A stretch of 64,000 nucleotides of DNA from JAFAZJ01 sp050183765 (GTDB lineage: Bacteria; Pseudomonadota; Alphaproteobacteria; Reyranellales; Reyranellaceae), in assembly GCA_050183765.1 (NCBI GenBank), contig JBFXAZ010000011.1, positions 13,240 to 77,239 on the forward strand. Reading direction: 5' to 3'. Shown one piece after another: positions 1 through 9,285 of this stretch. The position numbers were made by a program, and so were the translations under genes. Under the pieces are notes generated by a model. That model saw nothing but the letters and a program-made list of their open reading frames with translations. It was not told where the DNA came from and ran no database searches. Within the stretch, counting starts at the first letter, position 1. Every line of letters begins with the position of its first letter.

Positions 1-6
1 GCGCAC

Positions 7-423
7 GTGGTCCGGCCGCCGGGACCGCCTTTGCGCACCGCCGGCATCGCCGTGGCGGCCGGCCTGCACGGGCTGGTCATCGCCTTCCTGATCGGTGGCC
101 ACGACGGCGGCCGCGCGCCGGGCCGCGACGTCGTGGTGGCGGGCATCGCCGCGGCGGCTGTGCCCGATCGGCTGATGCGCGGCGCGGTTGATCTGCCGCT
201 CGATGCCAAGCCGGTGCCGTTCGTGCTGCCGCCGCCCGGCAGCGGACCGCCACCGCCGCCGCAATCCGATTGGGTCGCGCCGGTGGTCGTCACGCGAAGC
301 GACAGGGTCGCGCCGCCGGCGCCGCGAAACGAAGGCTGGCTGCAGCGCCTGTGGCGATCGCGCCGCGCCTATTCGCCGGCCAACGATCGCTTCCCGGCCG
401 ACACCGCCGGCATCGGCGGCTGA
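7..423 (+). CDS. Small proline-rich single-pass membrane protein
   Basis: This 138-residue protein is not recognised as a named family. One hydrophobic segment lies at about residues 12-30, followed by a periplasmic-type region with the proline run PPPGSGPPPPPQ near residues 75-87 and a basic C-terminus. The layout resembles the N-terminal anchor and Pro-rich linker of TonB, but the folded TonB C-terminal domain is absent. The start used is a GTG six bases into the window, so the true start could lie upstream. It ends three bases before the convergent histidine kinase. Confidence 0.5.
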   Translation: MVRPPGPPLRTAGIAVAAGLHGLVIAFLIGGHDGGRAPGRDVVVAGIAAAAVPDRLMRGAVDLPLDAKPVPFVLPPPGSGPPPPPQSDWVAPVVVTRSDRVAPPAPRNEGWLQRLWRSRRAYSPANDRFPADTAGIGG

Positions 424-425
424 CG

Positions 426-2594
426 CTACGCCGCCGCGTTCACGATCGGCGAGGATACGACGGGCGGCGACACGACGGGCAGATTCAGGCGGAACACCGC
501 GCCGCCTTCGGCGCGGTTGGCGGCGCCGATCGTGCCCTGCATCTCGCGCATGATCTCGGTGCTGATCGACAGGCCGAGGCCGGTGCCCTTGCCCTTGGGC
601 TTGGTGGTGAAGAACGATTCGAAGAGGCGCGGTAGAACCTGCTCGGGAATGCCCGTGCCGCTGTCGCCGATCTCGACCACCAGCCGGCCCGATGCAGCGT
701 CGTAGAAGGCGCGGATATCGACGTGTTCCTGCTGCATCTTGGCGTCGGCGCGCCGCGCGCGCGCCTCGTTGATCGCGTCGCGCGCGTTGATCATCAGGTT
801 GACCACGACCTGCTGCAGGCGGTTGGCATGGCCGTGCACGGGCGGCAGGCCCGCCGGCAGGTCGAGATCGACGGTGATGCGCGCCAGCCGCATCTGCTCG
901 CTGACCAGGTCGACGGCGCCGGCGATCGCCTCGGCGACATCGAAGGGCTGGGCCACGTCCTCGCCCTTGCGCGCGAAGCCCTGCAGACGGCGCACGATGG
1001 CCGCGGCGCGCTGCGCCTGGTTGCGCACGCGCGCGACGTGGCGCAGGGCGTCCTCGGCGTAGCCTTCGGGATCCTCCCTGTGCAGGCCGTCCTCGATATC
1101 GGCGGCGATGGCGTCGACGCCGAACTGCACCACGGTCAGCGGCTGGTTGATCTCGTGGGCGATGCCGGTGGCCATCTCGCCCAGCGTCGCCAGGCGCGCG
1201 GCGTCGAGCGCGCGCACCTCGGCGAGGCGGCGCTCCGTCTCGTCGACGCCCAGGAACAGGCTGTAGTTGATGCCGCGATCGTCGTCGTGGACGTGGCTGG
1301 CGCTGACGCGCACGATGCGGCGCCGGTCGCCGGCATCGATGATCTGGTCGAAGGCGAACGATTCGCGCTGCTCGCCGGCGAACCAGGCGGCAAGCGCCGG
1401 CGCCTCGGCGCCACCGTCGACGATGTCGACGTAGCGCTGGCCGATCACCTGCTCGAGCGGCTTGCCCACGGCCTCCACGAAGCTGCGGTTGGCCAGCACG
1501 ATGCGCTGGTGTGCGTTCACCAGCGCGATCAACGCGCCGCTCGATTCGACGATGGACCGCAGCTTGAGCATGTCGTCGCGCTGCGCCTGCTCCATCTGCA
1601 CCTGGGCATCGATGTCGCGCACCACGCCGATCATGGCGTAGTGGCCCTTGGCGTCGGGCTTGCCGGTGGCCTTGAAGCGCAGGTCGAACCAGCGATGGGT
1701 CGGCAGCAGCCCGCCGGCGCGGACGCGCAGGGCCTGGATCGTATCGGGCGCGCGGTGGGCGGCGCGGATGGCCTCGATCATCGCCGGCAGGTCGTCGGGG
1801 TGAAACAGCTGCTTCGCCGAGACGCCGATGATCTTTTCCGCCGCCACGCCCAGCACGCGTTCGGCCGCCGGGCTGACATAGGCGACGCCACGCGCGTCGG
1901 TGGTGAACACCGCGTCGAGCATCGACTCGACGACGTGGCGGTAGCGCGCCTCGCTGACCTCGAGCTCCTGCTCGCGGCGCTTCAATGCGGTGATGTCGAC
2001 GCGGCAGCTCGCGATGTAGCCGCTCGGCGTGTGGATCTCGTTCGACTCGATGAAGCGCCCGTCCGGCGTCTCCTGCACGTTGCCGGGGGCCTGGTTGCGG
2101 AAGCGCTCGACGAGGATCCGGCACACCTCCTCGCGGTCGCCGCGCTCGACGGGCCGCCAGCGGACGAGGCGGTCGATGATCTCGTTGAAATGCAGACCGA
2201 TGATGTCCGGCGTGTAGATGTCCGGATTGATCTCCGCGAGGCGCCGGTTGAACAGCACCATGCGGCCGTCGCGGTCGTAGAGGCCGAATCCGACGGGGAT
2301 CGTCTCGATCGCCTCGAGCAGCTGCCGGCGCGACTCGGTGGCGGTCTTCTCGGCGTGCTCCGCCGACAGCCAGCGTCGCCGGCTCGCCGACGAGGTGATC
2401 GCCAGCGCAAAGAACAGCACCAGTGCCGCGGCGAACGCCATCGGCACGGCCGATGCCGGCGGCAGGCCCAGCGTCCGGGTGTCGGCTCCCAGCGCCAGCA
2501 CGAGCAGGATCGCGGCGATGGCCGAAAGGCACACGCCGGGCCGGCCGACCGCGCCGAGATAGTCGCCGCCGAAGCGCAGGGGAGGGATACTCAT
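426..2594 (-). CDS. Membrane-anchored PAS-domain sensor histidine kinase
   Basis: The gene encodes a 722-residue two-component sensor kinase that should autophosphorylate on histidine and pass phosphate to a response regulator. Two membrane segments lie near residues 17-33 and 43-60. About three PAS domains follow (VGFGLYDRDGRMVLFN, DAVFTTDARG and LIALVNAHQRI mark their starts). The HisKA H-box GIAHEINQPL is next, then HATPase_c with the N-box VVNLMINARDAI and the G-boxes DSGTGIP and GKGTGLGLS. The H-box and G-box wording is typical of the DctB/FixL-like HisKA family. The start chosen is MSIPPLRF at 2594; the frame is open 32 codons further upstream, but that part looks non-coding. No cognate regulator is adjacent, so the signal and target are unknown. 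Confidence 0.9.
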   Translation of the reverse strand: MSIPPLRFGGDYLGAVGRPGVCLSAIAAILLVLALGADTRTLGLPPASAVPMAFAAALVLFFALAITSSASRRRWLSAEHAEKTATESRRQLLEAIETIPVGFGLYDRDGRMVLFNRRLAEINPDIYTPDIIGLHFNEIIDRLVRWRPVERGDREEVCRILVERFRNQAPGNVQETPDGRFIESNEIHTPSGYIASCRVDITALKRREQELEVSEARYRHVVESMLDAVFTTDARGVAYVSPAAERVLGVAAEKIIGVSAKQLFHPDDLPAMIEAIRAAHRAPDTIQALRVRAGGLLPTHRWFDLRFKATGKPDAKGHYAMIGVVRDIDAQVQMEQAQRDDMLKLRSIVESSGALIALVNAHQRIVLANRSFVEAVGKPLEQVIGQRYVDIVDGGAEAPALAAWFAGEQRESFAFDQIIDAGDRRRIVRVSASHVHDDDRGINYSLFLGVDETERRLAEVRALDAARLATLGEMATGIAHEINQPLTVVQFGVDAIAADIEDGLHREDPEGYAEDALRHVARVRNQAQRAAAIVRRLQGFARKGEDVAQPFDVAEAIAGAVDLVSEQMRLARITVDLDLPAGLPPVHGHANRLQQVVVNLMINARDAINEARARRADAKMQQEHVDIRAFYDAASGRLVVEIGDSGTGIPEQVLPRLFESFFTTKPKGKGTGLGLSISTEIMREMQGTIGAANRAEGGAVFRLNLPVVSPPVVSSPIVNAAA

Positions 2595-2737
2595 TTCAGC
2601 AGCAGGACGTAACTTTGTTCCCGCCGCCGGCCAACCCGGGATTAATCCATTCTGGCTGGAGACGCGTTCAGGCCGTTCGCCGGCCCGCATCCGCGAGGTC
2701 AGGAATGACAGAACTCAGACGAGGAAAAAATGCGTCT

Positions 2738-2854
2738 TCAGTGCGACAGCCAGACCGTCATGCCGAGAAACGCCGCCATCAGGCTCAATACCGCCACCAG
2801 GGCAATGCGATCGTTGCGGGCTGCCGCTTTGCGTCTGCTCAATACCGGGTTCAT
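2738..2854 (-). CDS. 38-residue single-pass membrane protein
   Basis: A very short protein with a basic N-terminus (MNPVLSRRKAAARND) followed by one hydrophobic helix ending in MTVWLSH. A clear ribosome-binding site, GGTGGAG, lies just upstream of the ATG at 2854, which decides the start and supports expression. It has no recognisable family. It stands alone between the histidine kinase and a STAS-like gene on the same strand. Confidence 0.5.
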   Translation of the reverse strand: MNPVLSRRKAAARNDRIALVAVLSLMAAFLGMTVWLSH

Positions 2855-2978
2855 GACTCCACCTGTTGGTCCGATGTCTCCCTTCTGACGGAAGAAACGG
2901 GCAAGGGTATGGCCATGTTGCATCAATACGTTGCGGCGTTCAGGGACCGATGGACGCAGCGTGCGGGGACGGCGCGGC

Positions 2979-3428
2979 TCAGTTGACCGCGAGTGCGCAC
3001 GGTCGAAGGTCGGGATCGTCGGGGCTGAGGAGCCGCAGGGCCTCATCGAGGCTGCGCGCCACCGTCGGCGGCCTGAAGCCCGCCAGCTCCTGGTAGGCGG
3101 CGTAGAGTCGGGTCAGGCCGAAGACCTCCGCGGCCGGCGCGACGTACACCCGAGCCTCATCGCCCATGATCGGCGGGCGCTGCGCCAGCGCCACGACCAG
3201 GCCGGTCGGCGCGGCCAGCCTGCAGATCGCGCTCAGGTCGAGAATGGTGGGGCGCGGCCCGGATTGCCGCACGAACTCCCGGGCCAGCGATACCAGCCCG
3301 GCGAGCTCGTCGGCGGTCACCACGCCGGCACAGCGGATCAGAAGGATGTGGTGGCAGACCTCGGCCTGTACGGTGAACACGGGCTCCTGCGCCACTCGAG
3401 TCGTGTGTATCGCCATCGTGGCATGCAA
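2979..3428 (-). CDS. STAS/SpoIIAA-like hypothetical protein
   Basis: A 149-residue soluble protein. The pattern of a short strand, a helix with a conserved DL, and a C-terminal helix (RPTILDLSAICRLAAPTG, then VYVAPAAEVFGLTRLY) resembles STAS/SpoIIAA-like domains used in anti-sigma antagonist or lipid-binding proteins. The gene at 38524-38904 is organised the same way. The start could be M1 or M5. The function is unknown, and the fold call is inference from pattern only. Confidence 0.5.
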   Translation of the reverse strand: MHATMAIHTTRVAQEPVFTVQAEVCHHILLIRCAGVVTADELAGLVSLAREFVRQSGPRPTILDLSAICRLAAPTGLVVALAQRPPIMGDEARVYVAPAAEVFGLTRLYAAYQELAGFRPPTVARSLDEALRLLSPDDPDLRPCALAVN

Positions 3429-3459
3429 CGTCTCATCGATGCGCGCGTTGCTGGCGCCG

Positions 3460-4572
3460 CTACCCGGCGGGCGCGATCGATGGCGAAATCACATGATTGT
3501 CACGGATTTCGTTGGGCATGGCGGTGATCTCGGCGCGCTGGCGCGGCAGGGCGTGCGGGTACTCCGCCTGCAGGAAGGCGATCAGCTTCTCGCGCACCTC
3601 GCAGCGCAGGTTGAAGGCGTCGCCGGCGTTGCGCGCGCTGACCAGCGCCCGTAGCTGGACCATGCTGGTCGGCAGGTCGGTGACCTGCAGCCCGGCGACC
3701 TTGCCGTCCCACAGCTGGCTCTCGCGCGCGATCTCCTCGACCTTCGCCCGCACCCGGTCGACGGGCACCGAGTAGTCGACATGGACGAAGACGCTGCCCA
3801 GCAGCTCGGGGCTGCCGTAGGTCCAGTTCTGGAACGGCTTCTCGATGAAGTAGGTGAGCGGCAGGACGATGCGCCGGAGGTCCCAGACGCGGACCACGAC
3901 ATAGGTGCTGGCGATGGTCTCGATCCAGCCCCACTCGTTCTCGACGATCACCGCGTCCTCGACGCGGATCGGCTGGGTGATGGCGATCTGGATGCCGGCC
4001 AGCAGGTTGCTCAGCACCGGCCGCGCCGCGAAGGCCAGCACCAGGCCGGCGGCGCCGGCGGAGGCCAGCAGGCTGACGCCGTACTGGCGCACCGAGTCGA
4101 TGGTCATCAGGGCGGCGGCGACGATGATGATGGTCGCAAGCGTCTTGGCGACGCGCTGCAGCACCCGCGCCTGCGTCACCTGCTTGCGCACGGTGACGTC
4201 GGCGCCCGCGCCGATCGTGTCGGCATGCAGGCGACTGAGGTAGCGCTCGGCGAGGAAGTCGAGCGTGTTCATCATCGCCCAGCCGATCACCAGCACGAAG
4301 GCCACCAGCAGGATCTGCGACAGGACATGGTCGGTCTGGGCGGGAAAGTCGGCCACCGGCAGCGCCAGGCTCAAGGTCACCAGCAGCACGATGCCGGTGA
4401 GCGGCGCGCGGGCGCTCAGCAGCATGGCCTGAAGCGTCGGGCTGACGTGGCCCGCGAGGCGGATCAGCTGCCGGGTCAGCCAGCGATAGACGAGCAGCAC
4501 CAGCAGCGCCGGCACGATCAGGATGAGCGTGCTGACGATCCAGGCGGGGATCTCGAGTCCGAACAGGTTCAT
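3460..4572 (-). CDS. MscS-family mechanosensitive channel
   Basis: This 370-residue inner-membrane protein should open under membrane tension and release solutes during hypo-osmotic shock. Transmembrane helices lie near residues 10-30, 52-70 and 85-105, with two more before the pore. The pore-lining helix has the small-residue pattern ASAGAAGLVLAFAARPVLSN near residues 170-190, typical of MscS, followed by the beta-domain stretch PIRVEDAVIVENEWGWIE and the C-terminal cytosolic vestibule. The gene is divergent from the small zinc-ribbon gene at 4702. Confidence 0.9.
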   Translation of the reverse strand: MNLFGLEIPAWIVSTLILIVPALLVLLVYRWLTRQLIRLAGHVSPTLQAMLLSARAPLTGIVLLVTLSLALPVADFPAQTDHVLSQILLVAFVLVIGWAMMNTLDFLAERYLSRLHADTIGAGADVTVRKQVTQARVLQRVAKTLATIIIVAAALMTIDSVRQYGVSLLASAGAAGLVLAFAARPVLSNLLAGIQIAITQPIRVEDAVIVENEWGWIETIASTYVVVRVWDLRRIVLPLTYFIEKPFQNWTYGSPELLGSVFVHVDYSVPVDRVRAKVEEIARESQLWDGKVAGLQVTDLPTSMVQLRALVSARNAGDAFNLRCEVREKLIAFLQAEYPHALPRQRAEITAMPNEIRDNHVISPSIAPAG

Positions 4573-4701
4573 ATCGCGATGCCTCCCTGGTGCTGTGACG
4601 GTCGAGCCGGCATCGACCGGGAATGTGGCGATGGTTTGGCACGGCCGGCGATCAAGGCCGCATTTGATCTATAGTGTCGCCGGCGGCGAGGAGACCCGGC
4701 G

Positions 4702-5031
4702 ATGTTCAGCAAGCGTTACATGCAGGCCTACCTGATGCTGGCCGCCATCGGCATGTTCAGCGTCCTGATCGTGCTGTGGACGGCGCGCACGCCGCACGTG
4801 GAGGCGCTGATCGGCGGCGCGGTGGCGGCGCTGGTCATCCCGGTGCCGCTGATCTGGCTGGTGCGCAAGCTGGGCCTTCCGCTCGGCCAGGCGGTGCACT
4901 GCGCGCGCTGCGGCGCCGAGCAGCCGGCTGTGCGCCGGCCGGCGAACTTCCGCCAGGCCATGCTCGGCGGCTACACCTGTGCGAAATGCGGCGCCGAGCT
5001 CGACGCGCGCGGCCGCGAGCGGGCGTCCTAG
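4702..5031 (+). CDS. Small two-helix membrane protein with C-terminal zinc ribbon
   Basis: The 109-residue protein has two predicted membrane helices (about residues 8-27 and 37-55) and then a cytosolic tail. The tail carries two CxxC pairs, CARCGAE and CAKCGAE, about 30 residues apart, which form a zinc-ribbon-like metal site. GAGGAG eight bases before the ATG supports the start. It is not assigned to a named family. A TATAGT box at 4671 lies upstream in the divergent spacer with mscS. Confidence 0.6.
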   Translation: MFSKRYMQAYLMLAAIGMFSVLIVLWTARTPHVEALIGGAVAALVIPVPLIWLVRKLGLPLGQAVHCARCGAEQPAVRRPANFRQAMLGGYTCAKCGAELDARGRERAS

Positions 5032-5111
5032 GGCATCGGGCATCCCGCCGCTGCGCGACGAGGCGGGCCGTGATAGGGTTCGACGGTTCGGGGGCGGTGG
5101 GGGATCGCAAC

Positions 5112-5384
5112 GTGGCCGCGGAATTCTACAGCGCAGCCATCGGCCTCTCGGTGCCGACGGAAGAGGTCCTCGCGCGCATCGCGTTTCTGGAGGACGAGCT
5201 CGCCGGCATGGACGGCGGCGCGGCGCTGGCCGAGATCGAGTTGCGCCGGCGTCCCACCGATCCGGCGGCGCGGGCGCGTCTCGAGCTGCTCTACATGATG
5301 GCGCGCGACATCAACAAGACGATCGAGCAGCTGCGCCGCGCGCTGCCGGTGGAGATGCGGCAGATGCGGGTGAAGCGCGTCTAG
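5112..5384 (+). CDS. Small helical hypothetical protein
   Basis: A protein of about 90 residues, mostly alpha-helical and charged. A motif-like stretch SVPTEEVLARIAFLEDEL is followed by a second helix ending RRALPVEMRQMRVKRV. The start is uncertain: GTG at 5112 has GGGGGAT upstream and is used here, while in-frame GTGs at 5070 and 5097 are alternatives. It has no known family. Confidence 0.4.
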   Translation: MAAEFYSAAIGLSVPTEEVLARIAFLEDELAGMDGGAALAEIELRRRPTDPAARARLELLYMMARDINKTIEQLRRALPVEMRQMRVKRV

Positions 5385-5418
5385 AGCGGTATCGGTGGAC
5401 CCTGTTGTCCTGGGCAAT

Positions 5419-6720
5419 TCAGACGACCATCGTCGCCAGCATGCCGACGACCGCGACCGCCATCGCGGCGCAGGACAGCCAGCCGAGCCACGCCAGCGGT
5501 CCCCTCACGGTAAACGCGCCCATGATCGCGCGGCGGCGGCTCGCCAGCATCAGGATGACCATGACCGGCACGGCGACGACGCCGTTGATCACCGCGCTCC
5601 AGTACAGCGCCTTGATCGGGTTGATCGGCGTGAAGTAGACGACCATGCCCACCGCGGTGGCGACGGCGATGGTCGCGTAGAACGCCGTCGCCTCGCTGGG
5701 CTCGCGCGCCAGGCCGACGCGCCAGCGCTGCGCTTCGCCCACCGCGTAGGCGGCCGAGCCGGCCAGCACCGGGATCGCCAGCAGGCCGGTGCCGATGATG
5801 CCCAGCGCGAAGACCCACTCGGCATAGGCGCCGGCGACCGGCTTCAGCGCGGCGGCGGCCTGCGCCGAGCTTTCGATGCTGTCGACCCGGCCGTGCAGCG
5901 CCGCGGCCGCGGTGATGAGGATGCACAGGGCGACGGCGTTGGAGAAGCCCATGCCGATGATGGTGTCAAGGCGGATGCGATCGAGCGCCGCCGGCGCCTG
6001 CGACGGCGCGCGCTTGAGCGGCGCGCGGCGCGGCAGGATGCGGATGTCCTCGGCTTCCTCCGACGCCTGCCAGAAGAAGAGATAGGGACTGATCGTGGTG
6101 CCGAGGATGGCGACGACGGTGGTGATCGTCTCGCGCGACAACGACAGATGCGGCACGACGATGCCCGCGAGCGCGGCATGCCAGTCGACCTTGACCATGA
6201 ACAGCGTCGCGACATAGGCGAAGAGCACGATCGTGAGGTACTTCAGGATCTTCACGTAGCGCGCGTACTGGACGAAGACTTGCAGGCCGATGCACAGCAG
6301 GCCGAAGACCAGCACGTAGACCGTGCCCGAGCCGCCCACCACCATCTTGGTGGCGTCGGCCATGGCGCCGAGGTTGGCGCCGATGTTGATGATGTTGGCG
6401 ACGAGCAGCGGCACGATGAACGCCGGCAGCAGCGCGCGCGGGTAGTGCCGCAAGAGCACGCCGGCGATGCCGTGGCCGGTGGTGCGGCCGAGCCGGGCGG
6501 CGATCATCTGGATCGCCGCCATCAGCGGCCAGGTGAACAGCAGGGTCCAGCCCAGCACGTAGCCGAACTGCGCGCCGGCCTGGCTGTAGGTGGCGATGCC
6601 GCTGGGATCGTCGTCCGACGCGCCGGTGATCAGGCCCGGCCCCAGCACCTTCAACAGACGAGGCTTGCTGGGGCCTACGGTTTGGCTCGGCTCTTCGCTG
6701 TCTTCGATGACATCGCTCAT
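5419..6720 (-). CDS. NRAMP-family divalent metal transporter
   Basis: A 433-residue integral membrane protein that should import Mn2+, Fe2+ or related ions with protons. The metal-binding TM1 motif is present as ASDDDPSGIATYSQAG near residues 33-48. The NRAMP signature around TM3 to TM6 continues with ANIINIGANLGAMADATK and SPYLFFWQASEEAED. Roughly eleven hydrophobic helices can be counted. The start is the ATG at 6720; an in-frame start 17 codons upstream is possible. The gene sits downstream of the copper ATPase on the same strand with a gap of about 100 bases. Confidence 0.9.
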   Translation of the reverse strand: MSDVIEDSEEPSQTVGPSKPRLLKVLGPGLITGASDDDPSGIATYSQAGAQFGYVLGWTLLFTWPLMAAIQMIAARLGRTTGHGIAGVLLRHYPRALLPAFIVPLLVANIINIGANLGAMADATKMVVGGSGTVYVLVFGLLCIGLQVFVQYARYVKILKYLTIVLFAYVATLFMVKVDWHAALAGIVVPHLSLSRETITTVVAILGTTISPYLFFWQASEEAEDIRILPRRAPLKRAPSQAPAALDRIRLDTIIGMGFSNAVALCILITAAAALHGRVDSIESSAQAAAALKPVAGAYAEWVFALGIIGTGLLAIPVLAGSAAYAVGEAQRWRVGLAREPSEATAFYATIAVATAVGMVVYFTPINPIKALYWSAVINGVVAVPVMVILMLASRRRAIMGAFTVRGPLAWLGWLSCAAMAVAVVGMLATMVV

Positions 6721-6822
6721 GGCCCGACGCAAACGCCAAAGGAACCGCGACGTTGCCTGCGACGCGCGCAATGACCGAAGGATCAGGCGCGCGTCCGCAT
6801 CGTGGCGCTCTGTCGCCGCGGT

Positions 6823-9207
6823 TCAGAGACGGACCGTTCGCAGGCGCAGGGCGTTGCCGATGACGCTCACCGACGACAGCGACATGGCGGCCGCCGCGAT
6901 CATCGGCGACAGCAGGATGCCGAAGAACGGATAGAGCAGCCCGGCCGCGATCGGCACGCCGGCCACGTTGTAGACGAAGGCGAAGACCAGGTTCTGGCGG
7001 ATGTTGGCCATGGTGGCCTCCGACAGGCGGCGCGCCCGCACGATGCCAGTCAGGTCGCCCTTCAGCAGGGTGACGCCGGCGCTCTCGATGGCGACATCCG
7101 TGCCGGCGCCCATGGCGATGCCGATATCGGCCGCGGCCAGGGCGGGCGCATCGTTGACGCCGTCGCCGGCCATGGCGACGACGCGGCCCTCGCGCCGCAG
7201 CCGCTCGACGACGGCGCGCTTCTGGTCGGGCAGCACGTCGGCTTCCACTTCGGTGATGCCCAGGCGCGCCGCCACGGCCTCGGCCGTCGTGCGGTTGTCG
7301 CCGGTCAGCATCACCACGCGCACACCCTCGTCGCGCAACGCCTTCAGCGCTTCGGGCGTGGTCGCCTTGAGCGGATCGGCGATCGCGATCAGGCCCTCGA
7401 CCTGCCCGTCGACGGCGACGGCGACGACCGTTGCACCGCCGCGCCGCTGCGCCTCGGCCCGCTCGGCGATCGGCGCGACGTCGATGCCTGCGGCCGCCAG
7501 GAACGCCGCGTTGCCGATCAGCACGCGATGGCCCTCGACCGTGCCCAGCGCACCCTTGCCGGTCGGCGAATTGAAATCCGCGACCGAAGGGATGTCGATG
7601 CCGCGCGACGCTGCATGGGCGACGATCGCCTGCGCCAGCGGATGCTCCGAGACCTTCTCGACCGCGGCAGCCAAGCGCAGCAACTCGGCCTCGGCGCGCG
7701 CGCCGACGACGTCGATGGCGACGACCGACGGCTTGCCCTCGGTCAGGGTGCCGGTCTTGTCGACCACCAGCGTGTCGACCTTCTCCATCCGCTCCAGCGC
7801 CTCGGCATTCTTGATCAGCACGCCGAGCCCGGCGCCGCGGCCGACGCCGACCATGATCGACATCGGCGTCGCCAGGCCCAGCGCGCAGGGGCAGGCGATG
7901 ATCAGCACGGCGACCGCGGCGATCAGCCCGTGCACGAAGCGCGGCTCGGGGCCGAAGATCGACCAGGCGGCGAAGGCAAGGAGCGCCGCCGCGACGACCG
8001 ACGGCACGAACCAGCCGGCGACGAGATCGGCCAGGCGCTGGATCGGCGCGCGCGAGCGCTGCGCCTCGGCCACCATCTGCACGATGCGCGCCAGCATGGT
8101 GTCGCGCCCGACCTTGCGCGCGGCGATGACCAGGGCGCCCGACTGGTTGATGGTGCCGCCGATCACCTGGTCGCCGACCTCGCGCGTGCCGGGCATCGAC
8201 TCGCCGGTCACCATCGACTCGTCGATCGATGAGCGGCCTTCGAGGATCTCGCCGTCGACCGGCACCTTCTCGCCGGGCCGCACGCGCACCCTGTCGCCGA
8301 TGGCGATCGTGTCGAGCCCGACTTCCGCCTCGCTGCCGTCGGCGCGGATCAGGCGCGCGGTCTTGGGCGCGAGGTCGAGCAGGGCGCGGATCGCGCCCGA
8401 GGTGCGCTCGCGCGCGCGCAGCTCGAGCACCTGGCCGAGCAGGACCAGCACGGTGATCACCGCGGCAGCCTCGAAGTACACAGCGACGCCGCCCGTGCTG
8501 TCGCGGAAGGCGGCGGGAAACGCCCCGGGCGCCAATGTCGCGACGACGCTGTAGAGCCAGGCCACGCCGGTGCCGATGGCGATCAAGGTGAACATGTTGA
8601 GATTGCGCGTGCGCAGCGACAGCCATCCGCGCACGAAGAACGGCCAGCCGGCCCACAGCACGACCGGGGTGGCGAGCGCGAACTGGATCCAGATGGATAC
8701 GGATGGCGGCACCAGATGGTGCAGCGCCGGCACCAGATGCCCGCCCATCTCGAGCGCGAACACCGGCGCGGCGAGCGCAAGCGCGATCCAGAAGCGCCGC
8801 GTCATGTCGAGCAGCTCGTGATTGGGTCCGCTGTCGGCCGTGACGACCTCCGGCTCGAGCGCCATGCCGCAGATCGGGCACGAGCCCGGTCCGACCTGGC
8901 GGATCTCGGGATGCATCGGGCAGGTGAAAATCGTGCCTTCGGGGATGGGAGCGGCGGGCTGGGCCGGGGCGGGAGACAGGTAGCGCTGCGGGTCGGCTTC
9001 GAACTTGGTGCGGCAGCCGGCGCAGCAGAAGCAGTAGGTCGCACCGCCATGCTCGGCGAGGTGCTTCGCCGTCGCCGGATCGACCGTCATGCCGCACACC
9101 GGATCCTTGACGCGCGCACCCTCGGCCGGCGGTTTCGCCGAACAGCATCCGTGGCCATGGGCATGCGTCGCATGCCGCCCGTCGTGGGTCATCTGGTCGT
9201 GGGCCAT
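6823..9207 (-). CDS. copA: Copper-translocating P1B-type ATPase with YHS and CPMHP N-terminus
   Basis: This 794-residue pump couples ATP hydrolysis to export of Cu+ across the inner membrane. The N-terminus is His-rich (THAHGHGCC), followed by a YHS domain (DPVCGMTVDP, CFCCAGC) and a heavy-metal-binding CPMHP...CPICGMALEP module in place of the usual CxxC ferredoxin-like domains. The core contains the intramembrane ACPCALGLATP (near residue 437), the phosphorylation motif DKTGT (near 480), SEHPLA and GDGVNDAPAL (near 680). The start at 9207 is set by AGGAG seven bases upstream. It is divergent from csoR across two operator-like palindromes, so it is probably repressed by CsoR when copper is low. 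Confidence 0.95.
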   Translation of the reverse strand: MAHDQMTHDGRHATHAHGHGCCSAKPPAEGARVKDPVCGMTVDPATAKHLAEHGGATYCFCCAGCRTKFEADPQRYLSPAPAQPAAPIPEGTIFTCPMHPEIRQVGPGSCPICGMALEPEVVTADSGPNHELLDMTRRFWIALALAAPVFALEMGGHLVPALHHLVPPSVSIWIQFALATPVVLWAGWPFFVRGWLSLRTRNLNMFTLIAIGTGVAWLYSVVATLAPGAFPAAFRDSTGGVAVYFEAAAVITVLVLLGQVLELRARERTSGAIRALLDLAPKTARLIRADGSEAEVGLDTIAIGDRVRVRPGEKVPVDGEILEGRSSIDESMVTGESMPGTREVGDQVIGGTINQSGALVIAARKVGRDTMLARIVQMVAEAQRSRAPIQRLADLVAGWFVPSVVAAALLAFAAWSIFGPEPRFVHGLIAAVAVLIIACPCALGLATPMSIMVGVGRGAGLGVLIKNAEALERMEKVDTLVVDKTGTLTEGKPSVVAIDVVGARAEAELLRLAAAVEKVSEHPLAQAIVAHAASRGIDIPSVADFNSPTGKGALGTVEGHRVLIGNAAFLAAAGIDVAPIAERAEAQRRGGATVVAVAVDGQVEGLIAIADPLKATTPEALKALRDEGVRVVMLTGDNRTTAEAVAARLGITEVEADVLPDQKRAVVERLRREGRVVAMAGDGVNDAPALAAADIGIAMGAGTDVAIESAGVTLLKGDLTGIVRARRLSEATMANIRQNLVFAFVYNVAGVPIAAGLLYPFFGILLSPMIAAAAMSLSSVSVIGNALRLRTVRL

Positions 9208-9225
9208 CACACTACTCCTGCGCGG

Positions 9226-9240
9226 ATACCCCATGGGGGT
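9226..9240. promoter_or_regulatory. CsoR-type operator, ATPase-proximal
   Basis: The sequence ATACCCCATGGGGGT is a G/C-tract inverted repeat with flanking A/T. It lies 19 bases upstream of the copA start. This is the shape known for CsoR/RcnR-family operators (T/A edges around C and G tracts). It is assigned by pattern and by the divergent csoR gene. Confidence 0.6.
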
Positions 9241-9257
9241 TCCCGCCGGGTTGTCAA

Positions 9258-9278
9258 ATATACCCCCAGGAGGTATAT
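9258..9278. promoter_or_regulatory. csoR: CsoR-type operator overlapping the csoR ribosome-binding site
   Basis: ATATACCCCCAGGAGGTATAT is split here as ATATACCCCC plus AGGAGGTATAT, a near-perfect inverted repeat. The AGGAGG inside it is also the only Shine-Dalgarno candidate for csoR (ATG at 9286), so repressor binding and translation initiation share the same bases. Autoregulation is inferred. Confidence 0.65.
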
Positions 9279-9285
9279 TGCAAGC

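Noticed and set aside
723..2612. A 629-residue plus-strand open frame antisense to the histidine kinase
   Set aside because: It mirrors the codon bias of the kinase gene and has no recognisable domains.
5966..9148. A 1060-residue open frame overlapping copA and the NRAMP gene
   Set aside because: It is an Arg/Ala/Gly-rich shadow of the two genes in another frame.
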